Below are positions 1 to 6,612 of a DNA stretch of 44,022 bases, piece after piece. This stretch comes from Lacticaseibacillus camelliae DSM 22697 = JCM 13995. Its GTDB lineage: Bacteria > Bacillota > Bacilli > Lactobacillales > Lactobacillaceae. The stretch's first letter is position 1. Each line of letters opens with the position of its first letter. The stretch spans positions 1 to 44,022 of the forward strand of contig NZ_BBAJ01000014.1 in the NCBI RefSeq assembly GCF_001311195.1, in the 5' to 3' direction. The notes below the pieces were generated by a model, which saw only the letters and a program-made list of their open reading frames with translations, was not told where the DNA came from and ran no database searches. Position numbers and translations under genes: made by a program.

Positions 1-2
1 CC

Positions 3-632
3 GAGATTATCGGCCGCGCCACGATGAACGACATCAAAGACGGTTACGCCATCGGTCGCCAGGGCAAGTCCCCTACTGCCACAGCACTGAAAAATCAGGC
101 TTTCACCAAGGGATACGAGCAAGGCGTAACGGATAGAAACAAAGTAATGAACGCCACGGCGGCAGCTCTAGCTCAACAGCGGCAAGATCAGGCCAACACC
201 ACTTTTAATGAATTTAAAAAGCAGGAAGCCCAAGCACTGTCGGATAAGTACTCGTTTAATAAAACTCAAGTAGGTACGCCAGAATCCATTACAATTGATG
301 AATTAAAACAAGCCGGGTTTGATGCCAATGGTTTACCCTTAGTTAAGACTCGTACAGTTGTTGGCGACCCCCTTTTTGTCACAAAGGATCAGCTCCGCCA
401 GGCAGGCTATGACGATAATGGGTGGGCGCTAGTTAAAGCTCCTACCAAAACTGACGCACCAGCTTCAATCACAAAAAAGCAACCCCAGAAAACGGTAGCA
501 ATGAGTAAACCAATCAGAAAGACATTGCCACAAACTGGTAGCACCAACAATGTGGTTGCGGCTAGTGTTGGCGCATTATCAGTCCTTGGGGCATTGTTTG
601 GCATGGCTGGAAATCAGCGCAAGCACATCTAA
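3..632 (+). CDS. LPXTG-anchored cell-surface protein, C-terminal part
   Basis: The reading frame is open to the left edge, so the N-terminus lies outside the window. The C-terminus carries a sortase signal: LPQTG about 35 residues from the end, a hydrophobic stretch (VVAASVGALSVLGALFGMAG) and a short basic tail (QRKHI), so the product should be linked to peptidoglycan by sortase A. Upstream are two copies of a roughly 20-residue unit with the core ELKQAGFDANGLPLVK / QLRQAGYDDNGWALVK, about 30 residues apart, which resembles short repeats seen in lactobacillal surface proteins. The middle is rich in Gln, Lys and Ala. A terminator follows. Binding partner and function cannot be told from this fragment. 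Confidence 0.85.
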   Translation, partial: EIIGRATMNDIKDGYAIGRQGKSPTATALKNQAFTKGYEQGVTDRNKVMNATAAALAQQRQDQANTTFNEFKKQEAQALSDKYSFNKTQVGTPESITIDELKQAGFDANGLPLVKTRTVVGDPLFVTKDQLRQAGYDDNGWALVKAPTKTDAPASITKKQPQKTVAMSKPIRKTLPQTGSTNNVVAASVGALSVLGALFGMAGNQRKHI

Positions 633-686
633 ACACTAGAAACGCAAAATTTTAACTCCCCTTACATTTTCTTCTTACACCAATAG

Positions 687-721
687 CCTCATTCCATTTT
701 TATGGGATGAGGTTTTCGTTT
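687..721 (+). terminator. Rho-independent terminator of the LPXTG gene
   Basis: An 11-bp stem (687-697 with 702-712, one G-T pair) and a 4-nt loop are followed by TTTTCGTTT. It lies about 55 nt after the LPXTG gene stop. Confidence 0.85.
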
Positions 722-853
722 GGCGCAACTTTAAACTACTACTTTTACAATTTAGCTACCCCGTCCGGCGAAGATTGCGCTGAACAATCGCTTATCACAA
801 TCTGCTTAACGCATCACATACAAGTCGAATATGATTGAAATAATCAGCAAGGC

Positions 854-1350
854 TCACAGGCTTAACACTAGAGCAACTGCTTCATGTATCTGACCACGAC
901 TATCACGCCAGGATACCGCCTGGTGAGGATCTTGCTTAAAGCTCACCTTGGCATAAACATGCAGTGCGACCTCATTTGCTGCATCAACTTCAATCACCAC
1001 ATGTTTCGCGCCTGTGCACGCGCCACTATGGGCAGATGCTCGCGCAGTACTTGGCTACCAAAGCCATTTTGCTGGCAACTGAAATCCCCAATCGTGATAT
1101 CAAACGTCAACGCATCCGAAGTTTTCATACTGTAAATGAATTCACCGATTGGCCGATCGTCGAGTAGGATGATATCCCACCCGGCGCCTGGCCGCGCCAT
1201 ATCGCGTGCGACCGTTGCGGCAATCTGATCAGTGGTTTTACTTATCCCCTCGGGAAAACCCACCGGCGCCATCACCCGGGGATCCCTGTACCAAGCCGCC
1301 ATCACAGGATAGTCATCGGGTCTCACGGATCGGTATGATAATCTTCTCAT
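854..1350 (-). CDS. GNAT-family N-acetyltransferase, frameshifted
   Basis: Starts at ATG 1350 with GGGGAG 6 nt upstream (MRRLSYRSVRPDDYPVMAAW). The first part reads as a GNAT N-terminus, including DITIGDFSCQQNGFGSQVL, the region that normally binds acetyl-CoA. The frame breaks near 1003, where one base is missing after ARNM. In the next frame the fold continues as VVIEVDAANEVALHVYAK and ends at 854, the expected last strand-helix of the family. The full product would be about 165 residues. Substrate unknown; the closest general type is the RimJ/RimL-like group. The break could be a real mutation, but it matches the error pattern of the whole window. Confidence 0.75.
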
Positions 1351-1417
1351 CAACAACTCCCCTTTTCGAATAACCAGACAAATCTTCCGTTAAGGCAGGA
1401 TGATTGTGCAGGCTCAT
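1313..1417 (-). CDS. Possible 34-codon leader peptide before the acetyltransferase
   Basis: A short ORF begins at ATG 1417 with an AAGGAG-type ribosome binding site 7-8 nt upstream. It overlaps the start of the GNAT gene (ATG 1350) in another frame and stops at 1313. Its ribosome site is better than that of many real genes here, so translational coupling is possible. It resembles no family I know. It may instead be the true N-terminus separated by another frameshift. Confidence 0.25.
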   Translation of the reverse strand: MSLHNHPALTEDLSGYSKRGVVDEKIIIPIRETR

Positions 1418-1578
1418 AGTCGAGTTCTCCTTGTTGTGGTGATTCCATTCTACAAAGACTAAAGCGATGGACTTTTCTATTTAGTTAATTTGTTGCACTT
1501 GTGGTGTAAATCCTCGACGCATCATTCCAACTAGTTTCAATGATGTGACATCTCTTAGCTAAGCGTTGGGAAACCGAA

Positions 1579-1755
1579 TTACAACCCGTTATAACGCTCG
1601 TAAGAGTCGCTCAGAAGCTCTCCCTGATCAATTTGGCATGGTTTACCATACCACAGCGCATAATAGGCCCGCCCTACGGTGATTAGGCAGAAGCACAAAC
1701 ATAGCCACGCACTCAAGAAGACGACATATTTCAGAATTTTTGGATAGTTGGGCAC
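1579..1755 (-). CDS. Small membrane protein (58 aa), unknown
   Basis: GTG start at 1755, five bases after the stop of the preceding small ORF, which suggests coupled translation. The product has one strong hydrophobic segment near residues 9-28 (YVVFLSAWLCLCFCLITVG) and then a polar tail rich in Tyr and acidic residues. No clear ribosome binding site is visible, in line with coupling. I do not recognise the family. Together with its neighbour it forms a two-gene unit of very small membrane proteins. Confidence 0.5.
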   Translation of the reverse strand: MPNYPKILKYVVFLSAWLCLCFCLITVGRAYYALWYGKPCQIDQGELLSDSYERYNGL

Positions 1756-1759
1756 TGAG

Positions 1760-1924
1760 TTACTGCTTACTGGTTCGTTCTAATTTAAACATAGTGGCGA
1801 CTGTCCCCAACCATAAAATCAGTGATATAAACCCCGTATGGACAACATGCGACATTAGAACAGACACAATGAGACACCAAAAGGGCAAGCCTTTGTAAAA
1901 TTTTGGGTTAAACTTTATTTTCAT
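1760..1924 (-). CDS. Small membrane protein (54 aa), unknown
   Basis: ATG start at 1924 with a weak GGGG-type ribosome site 8-11 nt upstream. After a basic N-terminus (MKIKFNPKFYKG) come two hydrophobic stretches, FWCLIVSVLMSHVV and GFISLILWLGTVATMF, then a charged end (KLERTSKQ). This fits a two-pass membrane hairpin. Only five bases separate it from the next ORF. Such pairs can be bacteriocin immunity or toxin-type genes, but nothing in the sequence proves a role. Confidence 0.5.
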   Translation of the reverse strand: MKIKFNPKFYKGLPFWCLIVSVLMSHVVHTGFISLILWLGTVATMFKLERTSKQ

Positions 1925-2487
1925 CGTAGGCGCCCCTATTGCCGTAGTAACCGCTTCATACCGAATTGTACACCGCGTTCACAATCAATGCAGTATCAAT
2001 TAATTAGGGAGTTTAGCTCGCTCCCCTGTCTGCAGAAATGCGATTAACCTCAGACGGGGATCCGGTCGTATGGTCCCGATATCCGGAATAATCCTAGATC
2101 ACTCGCGCGAGAGGGTGTACGCTTCAGAAACCTGTAAAAATCTGACACCCGCGCATGATCCTACCTGCAATAACCTGCACTCGTAGCAATGAGCACCCAT
2201 TTATCTCTTAGGTAGCGCGTAGTCGGAATGAACTCCCTAGCTCCGCTATCCCACAAATAAGCCCAGAAAACGCGACCTGGGGGGATTCTAGGACTCAATA
2301 ATTATCTAAACAAAAAAACGCGTGACCTGTGAAAGGCCGCGCATCCCCGCTCGCTAATCGGATTTTCATTCTAAAAATCGCAAGAGTCGCTCTTTTGAAT
2401 AGCCCGCTGTATCTCGGTAACTTTCCGCGAAATAAAAACGCGGTGCACCGGGCTTTATATAGCCACATGCACCACGATAATGTTGCT
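1925..2487. other. Gene-free stretch left of the integrated element
   Basis: I find no convincing coding region on either strand. A hairpin-forming pair (CCCC..GTCTG near 2015 with CAGAC..GGGG near 2055) is present. The ORF from about 2329 to 2535 lacks a ribosome site and family-like features, and its end runs across the attachment site, so I do not call it. The stretch may be the promoter area for the two small minus-strand ORFs plus decayed sequence. Confidence 0.4.
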
Positions 2488-2505
2488 TTCTGGGTGGTCA
2501 GGGGA
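2488..2505. other. attL core, left attachment site
   Basis: TTCTGGGTGGTCAGGGGA is identical to 16246-16263, where it forms the 3' end of tRNA-Lys (T-arm and acceptor strand). The flanking bases differ on both sides. The integrase gene begins about 100 bp inside. Confidence 0.85.
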
Positions 2506-2513
2506 AACGTAAC

Positions 2514-2529
2514 TGTTTCACATGAAACG
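2514..2529. promoter_or_regulatory. parS-like palindrome
   Basis: TGTTTCACATGAAACG matches 14 of 16 bases of the conserved parS site TGTTTCACGTGAAACA bound by ParB. It lies 8 bp inside the left end of the island and about 26 kb from oriC. Genuine parS sites cluster near oriC, but this one carries a change in the central CG, which usually lowers ParB binding. Confidence 0.3.
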
Positions 2530-2577
2530 CCTTAACCATGCACCCTAGAGCTGTTACCAACCAGCCTTAAAACTCCC

Positions 2578-2599
2578 GTGGTTTTCTCTGTGGTTTTCT
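2578..2599. repeat. Integrase arm-type repeats, left end
   Basis: Two copies of GTGGTTTTCT (2578-2587 and 2590-2599) lie between attL and the integrase stop. The same pair occurs in the same orientation near attR (16128-16137 and 16139-16148). Paired repeats at both ends are typical of integrase N-terminal arm-binding sites. Confidence 0.65.
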
Positions 2600-2602
2600 A
2601 AT

Positions 2603-3759
2603 TCAATTTTGCATATATTTGGCAAGTGCAGCAGTGGCCTCCGATTCTTGTTTCGCGCTGACATGAGCATACACGCCAAGCGTAATAGTCGGATCAGTGT
2701 GCCCGACCAACTTCTGTACCGAAGTGACAGGAACGCCGGCAATCAACAAGTTTGATATAAAACTGTGCCGAAACCCGTGGATAGTGATCCTTGGGGTGAG
2801 GTCATTATCATCTTGAATTTTATGCAGACGCTTTGAGGGCGTGTTCAATGACTGATAACCGTTTTTAGTATTGGTAAACAACAACTGGTCAGGCCCAATA
2901 GTATTGATGCCCAGTCTTAAGAACGATTTCTGCTGAATTCTGCGCCATCGCTTCAAGTACGCAATCGTTTGGTTGTCTACCGGAATTGTACGCCGCCCCG
3001 CTCGCGTCTTTGGCGCCTGAACTATTTGCCGTCCCTTATCGCCTTGCGTCAGTGTCTTGTTGACCTTCACGCTGTTGTCTTTGAAACTGACATCGTTCCA
3101 AGTCAACGCTAGTAACTCACCACGTCGAACACCGGTATAGGCTAATACCCTAAACATGACGAAAATGTCGAAGTGAGCTGCTTGGTCAATGCAAGAAAAG
3201 AAATGATTCATCTGTTCCTTAGTCCAGAAGTTCTCAGGCTCATCACCCGCTAGATCGTCATGGTGCGGTAGCACAACGGCTTTGGCTGGATTCTTGTCCA
3301 TGTACCCTTGCCGAACTGCATAGTCCATAACCGATGAAACATAGTTATACCAACGCTTATAGTTCGCTGACGTGAACTCGAACCACTGTTTGACAGCCTT
3401 CTGAACGTCCTTAGTGGTTATAGTGGCGATCCGCTTATCACCAAATGCCGGTAGAATATGGTTGTCAAACATGCCAGCCGTTCGGGCCCACGTAGATTCT
3501 CTTACCGTATTAATATAGTTTCCATACCACTCCTCATATACATCCCGAAAGAACACGGGTGTTGGCTTTTCTTCTTCTAAGTCACCGTTGCTGATTGCTA
3601 GTTCAAGTCTAGCTGCTGCAACAGTGGCTTCTCTTTTTGTCTTGAACCTCGCCGCACCTTGTACTTCTTGTGGCCAGTCTGTGGATCATTACCAGCAAAG
3701 ACCTGAACGCGCCAGAACTCTTTGCCGTCTTTCGTTGCGTACTTTTTAATTGATGCCAT
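2603..3759 (-). CDS. int: Tyrosine-family site-specific integrase (frameshifted)
   Basis: Catalyses insertion and excision of the island at tRNA-Lys. ATG at 3759 has AGGAGA upstream. The N-terminus (MASIKKYATKDGKEFWRVQV) is an AP2-like arm-binding domain. The frame breaks near 3650 (one base lost in a CGG/AGG context) and continues as FKTKREATVAAARLELAISN. Next come a SAM-like core-binding domain and the catalytic domain with Arg in YTGVRRGEL, HxxR in HGFRHS, His in LVGHTD and the nucleophile Tyr in GVYAHVS. The length, about 385 residues, is normal for integrases of Gram-positive phages and PICIs. It reads away from the repressor, toward attL. Confidence 0.93.
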
Positions 3760-3775
3760 ATTCTTCTCCTATCCG

Positions 3776-3792
3776 TCACGCTGGGCAGGCGG
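3776..3792 (+). repeat. 17-bp direct repeat, copy 1
   Basis: TCACGCTGGGCAGGCGG occurs here, just upstream of the integrase start, and again exactly at 4890-4906, just after the excisionase-like gene. The two copies bracket the repressor/excisionase switch. Confidence 0.7.
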
Positions 3793-3876
3793 TGTTAGAT
3801 TGGAGAGTTTTACTCAAATTCGAGTAAAAGGTGGCGGCCGAGTTATCGGCCACGATAACTACGAATTGGTTATAAA

Positions 3877-4488
3877 TTATTCCTCCGGAGGATCTGGTTC
3901 TTTGTCGAGTTTTTCCAAATATTTTTGAGCGACGTCCCAGCCCTTTCGATCGGAAAGCCTCATGAACTCTAATACTTGTTTTGGAAGAACGTCGTACGGT
4001 TCTTCATAATCCAAAGAATCGACTATTTGCTGCTTAACGTTTTCTCGCTTCTTTCTCTCTTTAGAGTATTCATTAAGCATTTTATACTCAGACGAAGCAT
4101 ATCTAACTAATCCATCTACCTCGTCAAGAAGATTTTTATATTGACCATCGGTGAACAAATCTAAATGATTTAACAGCCATAGTGACAGTTCTAGAACAGT
4201 TTCTTTCGACAAATTATCATAATAAATCTTCTTATCGTGAAACTTTGTTAGCAAATCTATTACATCTTCAGTTGAGGAAAACGAATAGTCTCGTTTATCA
4301 GTATGCATTAATAAATAGTCTAACGAGACATTAAAAAAATCAGCAATTTCTTCCCATAATCCAAGTTGAGGGTTTCTTTTTCCTGTTTCGTATTGGCTTA
4401 AAGTGTTGTCTCGAACGTTAAGAATTTTCCCCAATTGTTTAAGCGTCAATCCCTTTTCATTACGTAAAAGTGCAAGCCTATTTTCCAC
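3877..4488 (-). CDS. XRE-family repressor (CI/Stl-like)
   Basis: GTG start at 4488 with GAAGG upstream; a longer ORF begins at 4521 but lacks a good ribosome site. The N-terminal 65 residues are a Cro/CI helix-turn-helix (ALLRNEKGLTLKQLGKILNV, then DNTLSQYETGKRNPQ). The C-terminal two-thirds is helical and charged and shows no peptidase S24 Ser-Lys motif. So I expect no RecA-driven self-cleavage. In PICIs such repressors (Stl type) are released by binding a helper-phage protein. Divergent from the excisionase-like gene, with three operator-like palindromes between them. Confidence 0.85.
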   Translation of the reverse strand: MENRLALLRNEKGLTLKQLGKILNVRDNTLSQYETGKRNPQLGLWEEIADFFNVSLDYLLMHTDKRDYSFSSTEDVIDLLTKFHDKKIYYDNLSKETVLELSLWLLNHLDLFTDGQYKNLLDEVDGLVRYASSEYKMLNEYSKERKKRENVKQQIVDSLDYEEPYDVLPKQVLEFMRLSDRKGWDVAQKYLEKLDKEPDPPEE

Positions 4489-4527
4489 GAATTCACCTTC
4501 TTTCAAAGTTGATAATAGCACATTGAC

Positions 4528-4591
4528 TCACAGCATGTGATTTCATTTGACATTCACGATATGTGAGTTTATGATATTCTCATATTGTGAG
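4528..4591. promoter_or_regulatory. Divergent promoter with three phased operators
   Basis: Rightward promoter: TTGACA (4547-4552), 17-bp spacer, TATGAT (4570-4575). Leftward: an extended -10 (TGCTATTAT) near 4512-4520. Three palindromes, TCACAGCATGTGA (4528-4540), TCACGATATGTGA (4554-4566) and CTCATATTGTGAG (4579-4591), have centres about 25-26 bp apart. The middle one lies inside the rightward promoter and the left one near the leftward promoter. This is the arrangement of a lysogeny-type switch controlled by the repressor. Confidence 0.8.
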
Positions 4592-4610
4592 TGAAAGGGG
4601 GCGAATTCAA

Positions 4611-4889
4611 ATGGCTTCAATGAAAGCAGAACTATTGTTGTCCGAGGACTTCGACAAGCAGCTACAAGGCCGTATTCATCAGGAAGTGATCCAAGCGGTT
4701 AGCGAGCTTGCACCACGGCATGAAGAATCCAAAAAGTTGAACATCGGACAAGCAGCAGTTTATGCCGGTGTTGCTCGTAACACACTGTTGTCTTGGACTA
4801 GAAAAGGTTTGCCGATGCAAGTGGTTGGTGGCGTTAAGCGGATCAATACCGTAGACATCGACAACTACATGAAGAACAACGGCAAATAA
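4611..4889 (+). CDS. Helix-turn-helix excisionase/AlpA-like protein
   Basis: First rightward gene. ATG 4611 has AAAGGGGG about 8-10 nt upstream; an upstream in-frame GTG at 4587 falls within operator 3 and is less likely. The product is 92 residues. Its C-terminal half is a MerR/Xis-type winged helix-turn-helix: LNIGQAAVYAGVARNTLLSW, then RKGLPMQVVGGVKRINTVD. The N-terminal half is a helical segment. By position and fold it is an excision factor or AlpA-type activator of the island. Confidence 0.8.
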   Translation: MASMKAELLLSEDFDKQLQGRIHQEVIQAVSELAPRHEESKKLNIGQAAVYAGVARNTLLSWTRKGLPMQVVGGVKRINTVDIDNYMKNNGK

Positions 4890-4906
4890 TCACGCTGGGC
4901 AGGCGG
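4890..4906 (+). repeat. 17-bp direct repeat, copy 2
   Basis: Exact copy of TCACGCTGGGCAGGCGG at 3776-3792, starting one base after the stop of the excisionase-like gene. The orientation is the same. Confidence 0.7.
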
Positions 4907-4959
4907 CAAATTGTAAGCAACTTATGACAGGCGCAGGAGCGTCAGGAAGGCACAACATC

Positions 4960-5181
4960 ATGAAGCTATTCAGTAAAGAAGAGATGGCACTAGACCGCGA
5001 ACTCGGAGACTTGATGGACGACATTAACCTCAACATTCTGGCCATTACAGAAGACAGCAATGTCACGGTTGGCGGTAAGTATGTCCCCAACAGTGAGCTG
5101 GCAATCACGGCTGCAAAAGAGCTGCTGCGGGTATCGGAGATCCTAAAGCTGTATGAAAACGAGGAGGCCGCTGATGATTAA
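4960..5181 (+). CDS. Small acidic helical protein, unknown
   Basis: ATG 4960 has AGGAAGG 8-9 nt upstream. An alternative ATG at 4924 has no ribosome site. The 73-residue product is acidic and helical (EEMALDRELGDLMDDINLNI, later ELLRVSEILKLYENEEAADD). No family recognised. Its stop overlaps the start of the next ORF (TGATGATTAA), so the two are translationally coupled. Likely an early island gene. Confidence 0.6.
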   Translation: MKLFSKEEMALDRELGDLMDDINLNILAITEDSNVTVGGKYVPNSELAITAAKELLRVSEILKLYENEEAADD

Positions 5182-5308
5182 TCTCATTGCGTGGCTACTA
5201 AGCCACCCGCTCACCGTCCCGGCACTCTGCATGGCATTCCTGATTGGGGCTGTCTGCGGTGCTTACGTTCAATTCTCGGAGGACGATCGTCATGCCGAAA
5301 ATGGTTAG
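5174..5308 (+). CDS. Single-pass membrane miniprotein (44 aa)
   Basis: ATG 5174 lies inside the last codons of the previous gene, with GAGGAGG upstream. One transmembrane helix (LTVPALCMAFLIGAVCGAYV) is followed by a charged tail (FSEDDRHAENG). Overlaps the next ORF (ATG 5292). Small membrane ORFs of this type are common in early regions of lactobacillal phages; role unknown. Confidence 0.55.
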   Translation: MINLIAWLLSHPLTVPALCMAFLIGAVCGAYVQFSEDDRHAENG

Positions 5309-5483
5309 CACAAGGTTCGGATTTCAGTGGCGAGACTACGTGCAAGCCGATGCCGAGTGTGATCGGTACTGGCAAGCGCAAAAAGCCGAAAAGCGCTCAC
5401 TGATTGAAGCCACAAAAAAATCGCCAAGAGCGGCAACTCAAGGCGAGAAGAAGACAAGCGAAAAGATCTATATTCCTTTTTAG
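5292..5483 (+). CDS. Small basic protein, unknown
   Basis: ATG 5292 has GGAGGACG about 5-9 nt upstream. It begins MPKMVSTRFGFQWRDYVQAD, then a helical stretch rich in Gln, Lys and Glu. It contains a run of seven A at about 5414-5420. If one A is an error, the C-terminus becomes KNRQERQLKARRRQAKRS, which continues the helix better than the frame as given. That would also run it in frame into the next gene, so the end is uncertain. Confidence 0.5.
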   Translation: MPKMVSTRFGFQWRDYVQADAECDRYWQAQKAEKRSLIEATKKSPRAATQGEKKTSEKIYIPF

Positions 5484-5529
5484 CTTGCCTCTAGTTAGAT
5501 GCTTTTGTCAAGGAAAATGGAGGCAATTT

Positions 5530-5806
5530 ATGATGGATATTAATGATTTGGGAGAAGTTAACGTAATTCTAACAGACGCAAGCAACATTGGCCTAGCACT
5601 ATCTGACAAAATTCAGGCTCTGTATGATTTATCAAGTGGCGGTATTAACAAAAAAAGATGAAGGACGCGTGCTCTTAGAAGTGACGCGTTCAAGTGGTAC
5701 GTACGAAGCTTTACTTAGCTGCATGATGGACAAGATCATCGACAGCCGTCGGTTGCTAGAAGCTGGTATGAAGCAAGGTGGTGATCCCGATGCCGACAAT
5801 GCTTGA
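5530..5806 (+). CDS. Unknown island protein, frameshifted
   Basis: Two ATG codons (5530, 5533) follow TGGAGGCAATTT. The frame as given stops at 5661 after GGINKKR. A run of seven A at about 5651-5657 explains this: with six A the protein continues as DEGRVLLEVTRSSGTYEAL to 5806 and has about 91 residues. It is helical; no family recognised. Its last codons overlap the start of the Prim-Pol gene (ATG 5790), so it belongs to the replication operon. Confidence 0.6.
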
Positions 5807-6612
5807 GATGGCCCTCTCATACCAGCAACACGCTTTGCCGTCTATCCCCTAGCACCAGGCACCAGAACACCGCTCAAAGGCTCACACGGGTATAAGGATG
5901 CTACCACGGACCTAAGCAAGCCGAGGCATGGTGGGGTGAACACCCGGACTACAATATCGGCCTAGGACTTGACGGCATGCTGGTATTCGACATTGACATG
6001 GGCCACAAGAGTGCCGCTGATGGCAATGAATCGCTGGCAAAACTAAGCGCTGATGGGCGCGCTGGCCAGATACCGTCTACCTATATTGAAACTACCCCAA
6101 ACGGTGGACTTCATATGTTCTTCACCTATCCCAAGAATATCAAGCTAACTAGTCGGGCCGATCTGTTCTCCAAGTCTGGAGAGAAAACCGGTCTCGATTA
6201 CACGGCGCTGGGCGTGCCGGTTTTTCCTAGCATTCGCGAGAACGGCATGTATCAACCACTTAAAGGGCACAAGATCACCAAGCTATCACCCGCGCCTCAG
6301 TGGTTACTTACTGAGATTCAGCGTGTCAACCATCCGAACCCGAATCTGGGTTCCGCTGCTTACACAGGAAAGCGCTGGTCCGGTCGCCTGCTCGACGAGA
6401 TGGTAGCCGGTACTGGAAATGGAAACCGCAACGACTTCTTAACTAGGATTGCTGGCAAGCTGTTCTTTACGGGTGCAGACCCAGTAACAGTGTATAACTT
6501 GCTGTTTACCACTAACGACAGCTACTTAGACAGCCCACTACCAGAAGCCGAAGTGAACAAGATTTTCAAGTCAGTATTGAAAGCCGAAGAGAGGAGGCGT
6601 GCCGTTGGTTAA
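5790..6612 (+). CDS. Bifunctional DNA primase/polymerase (Prim-Pol), frameshifted
   Basis: Makes primers for island replication. The start MPTMLEMALSYQQH lies at 5790. Two frame breaks follow: a lost G near 5833 (reading restored as GFAVYPLAPGTRTPLKGSHG) and a lost C near 5911 (restored as DPKQAEAWWGEHPDYNIGLG). The archaeo-eukaryotic primase core is then clear: LDGMLVFDIDMG with the metal-binding Asp-x-Asp, and TYIETTPNGGLHMFF with the catalytic His. The C-terminus (GNGNRNDFLTRIAGKLF) is the usual PriCT-like region. About 274 residues. Overlaps the helicase gene; together they are the SaPI-type replicon pair. Confidence 0.85.

Noticed and set aside
2329-2535. A plus-strand ORF across the attL core
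   Set aside because: No ribosome site, no family-like features, and it runs over the attachment site and the parS-like palindrome. Probably chance.
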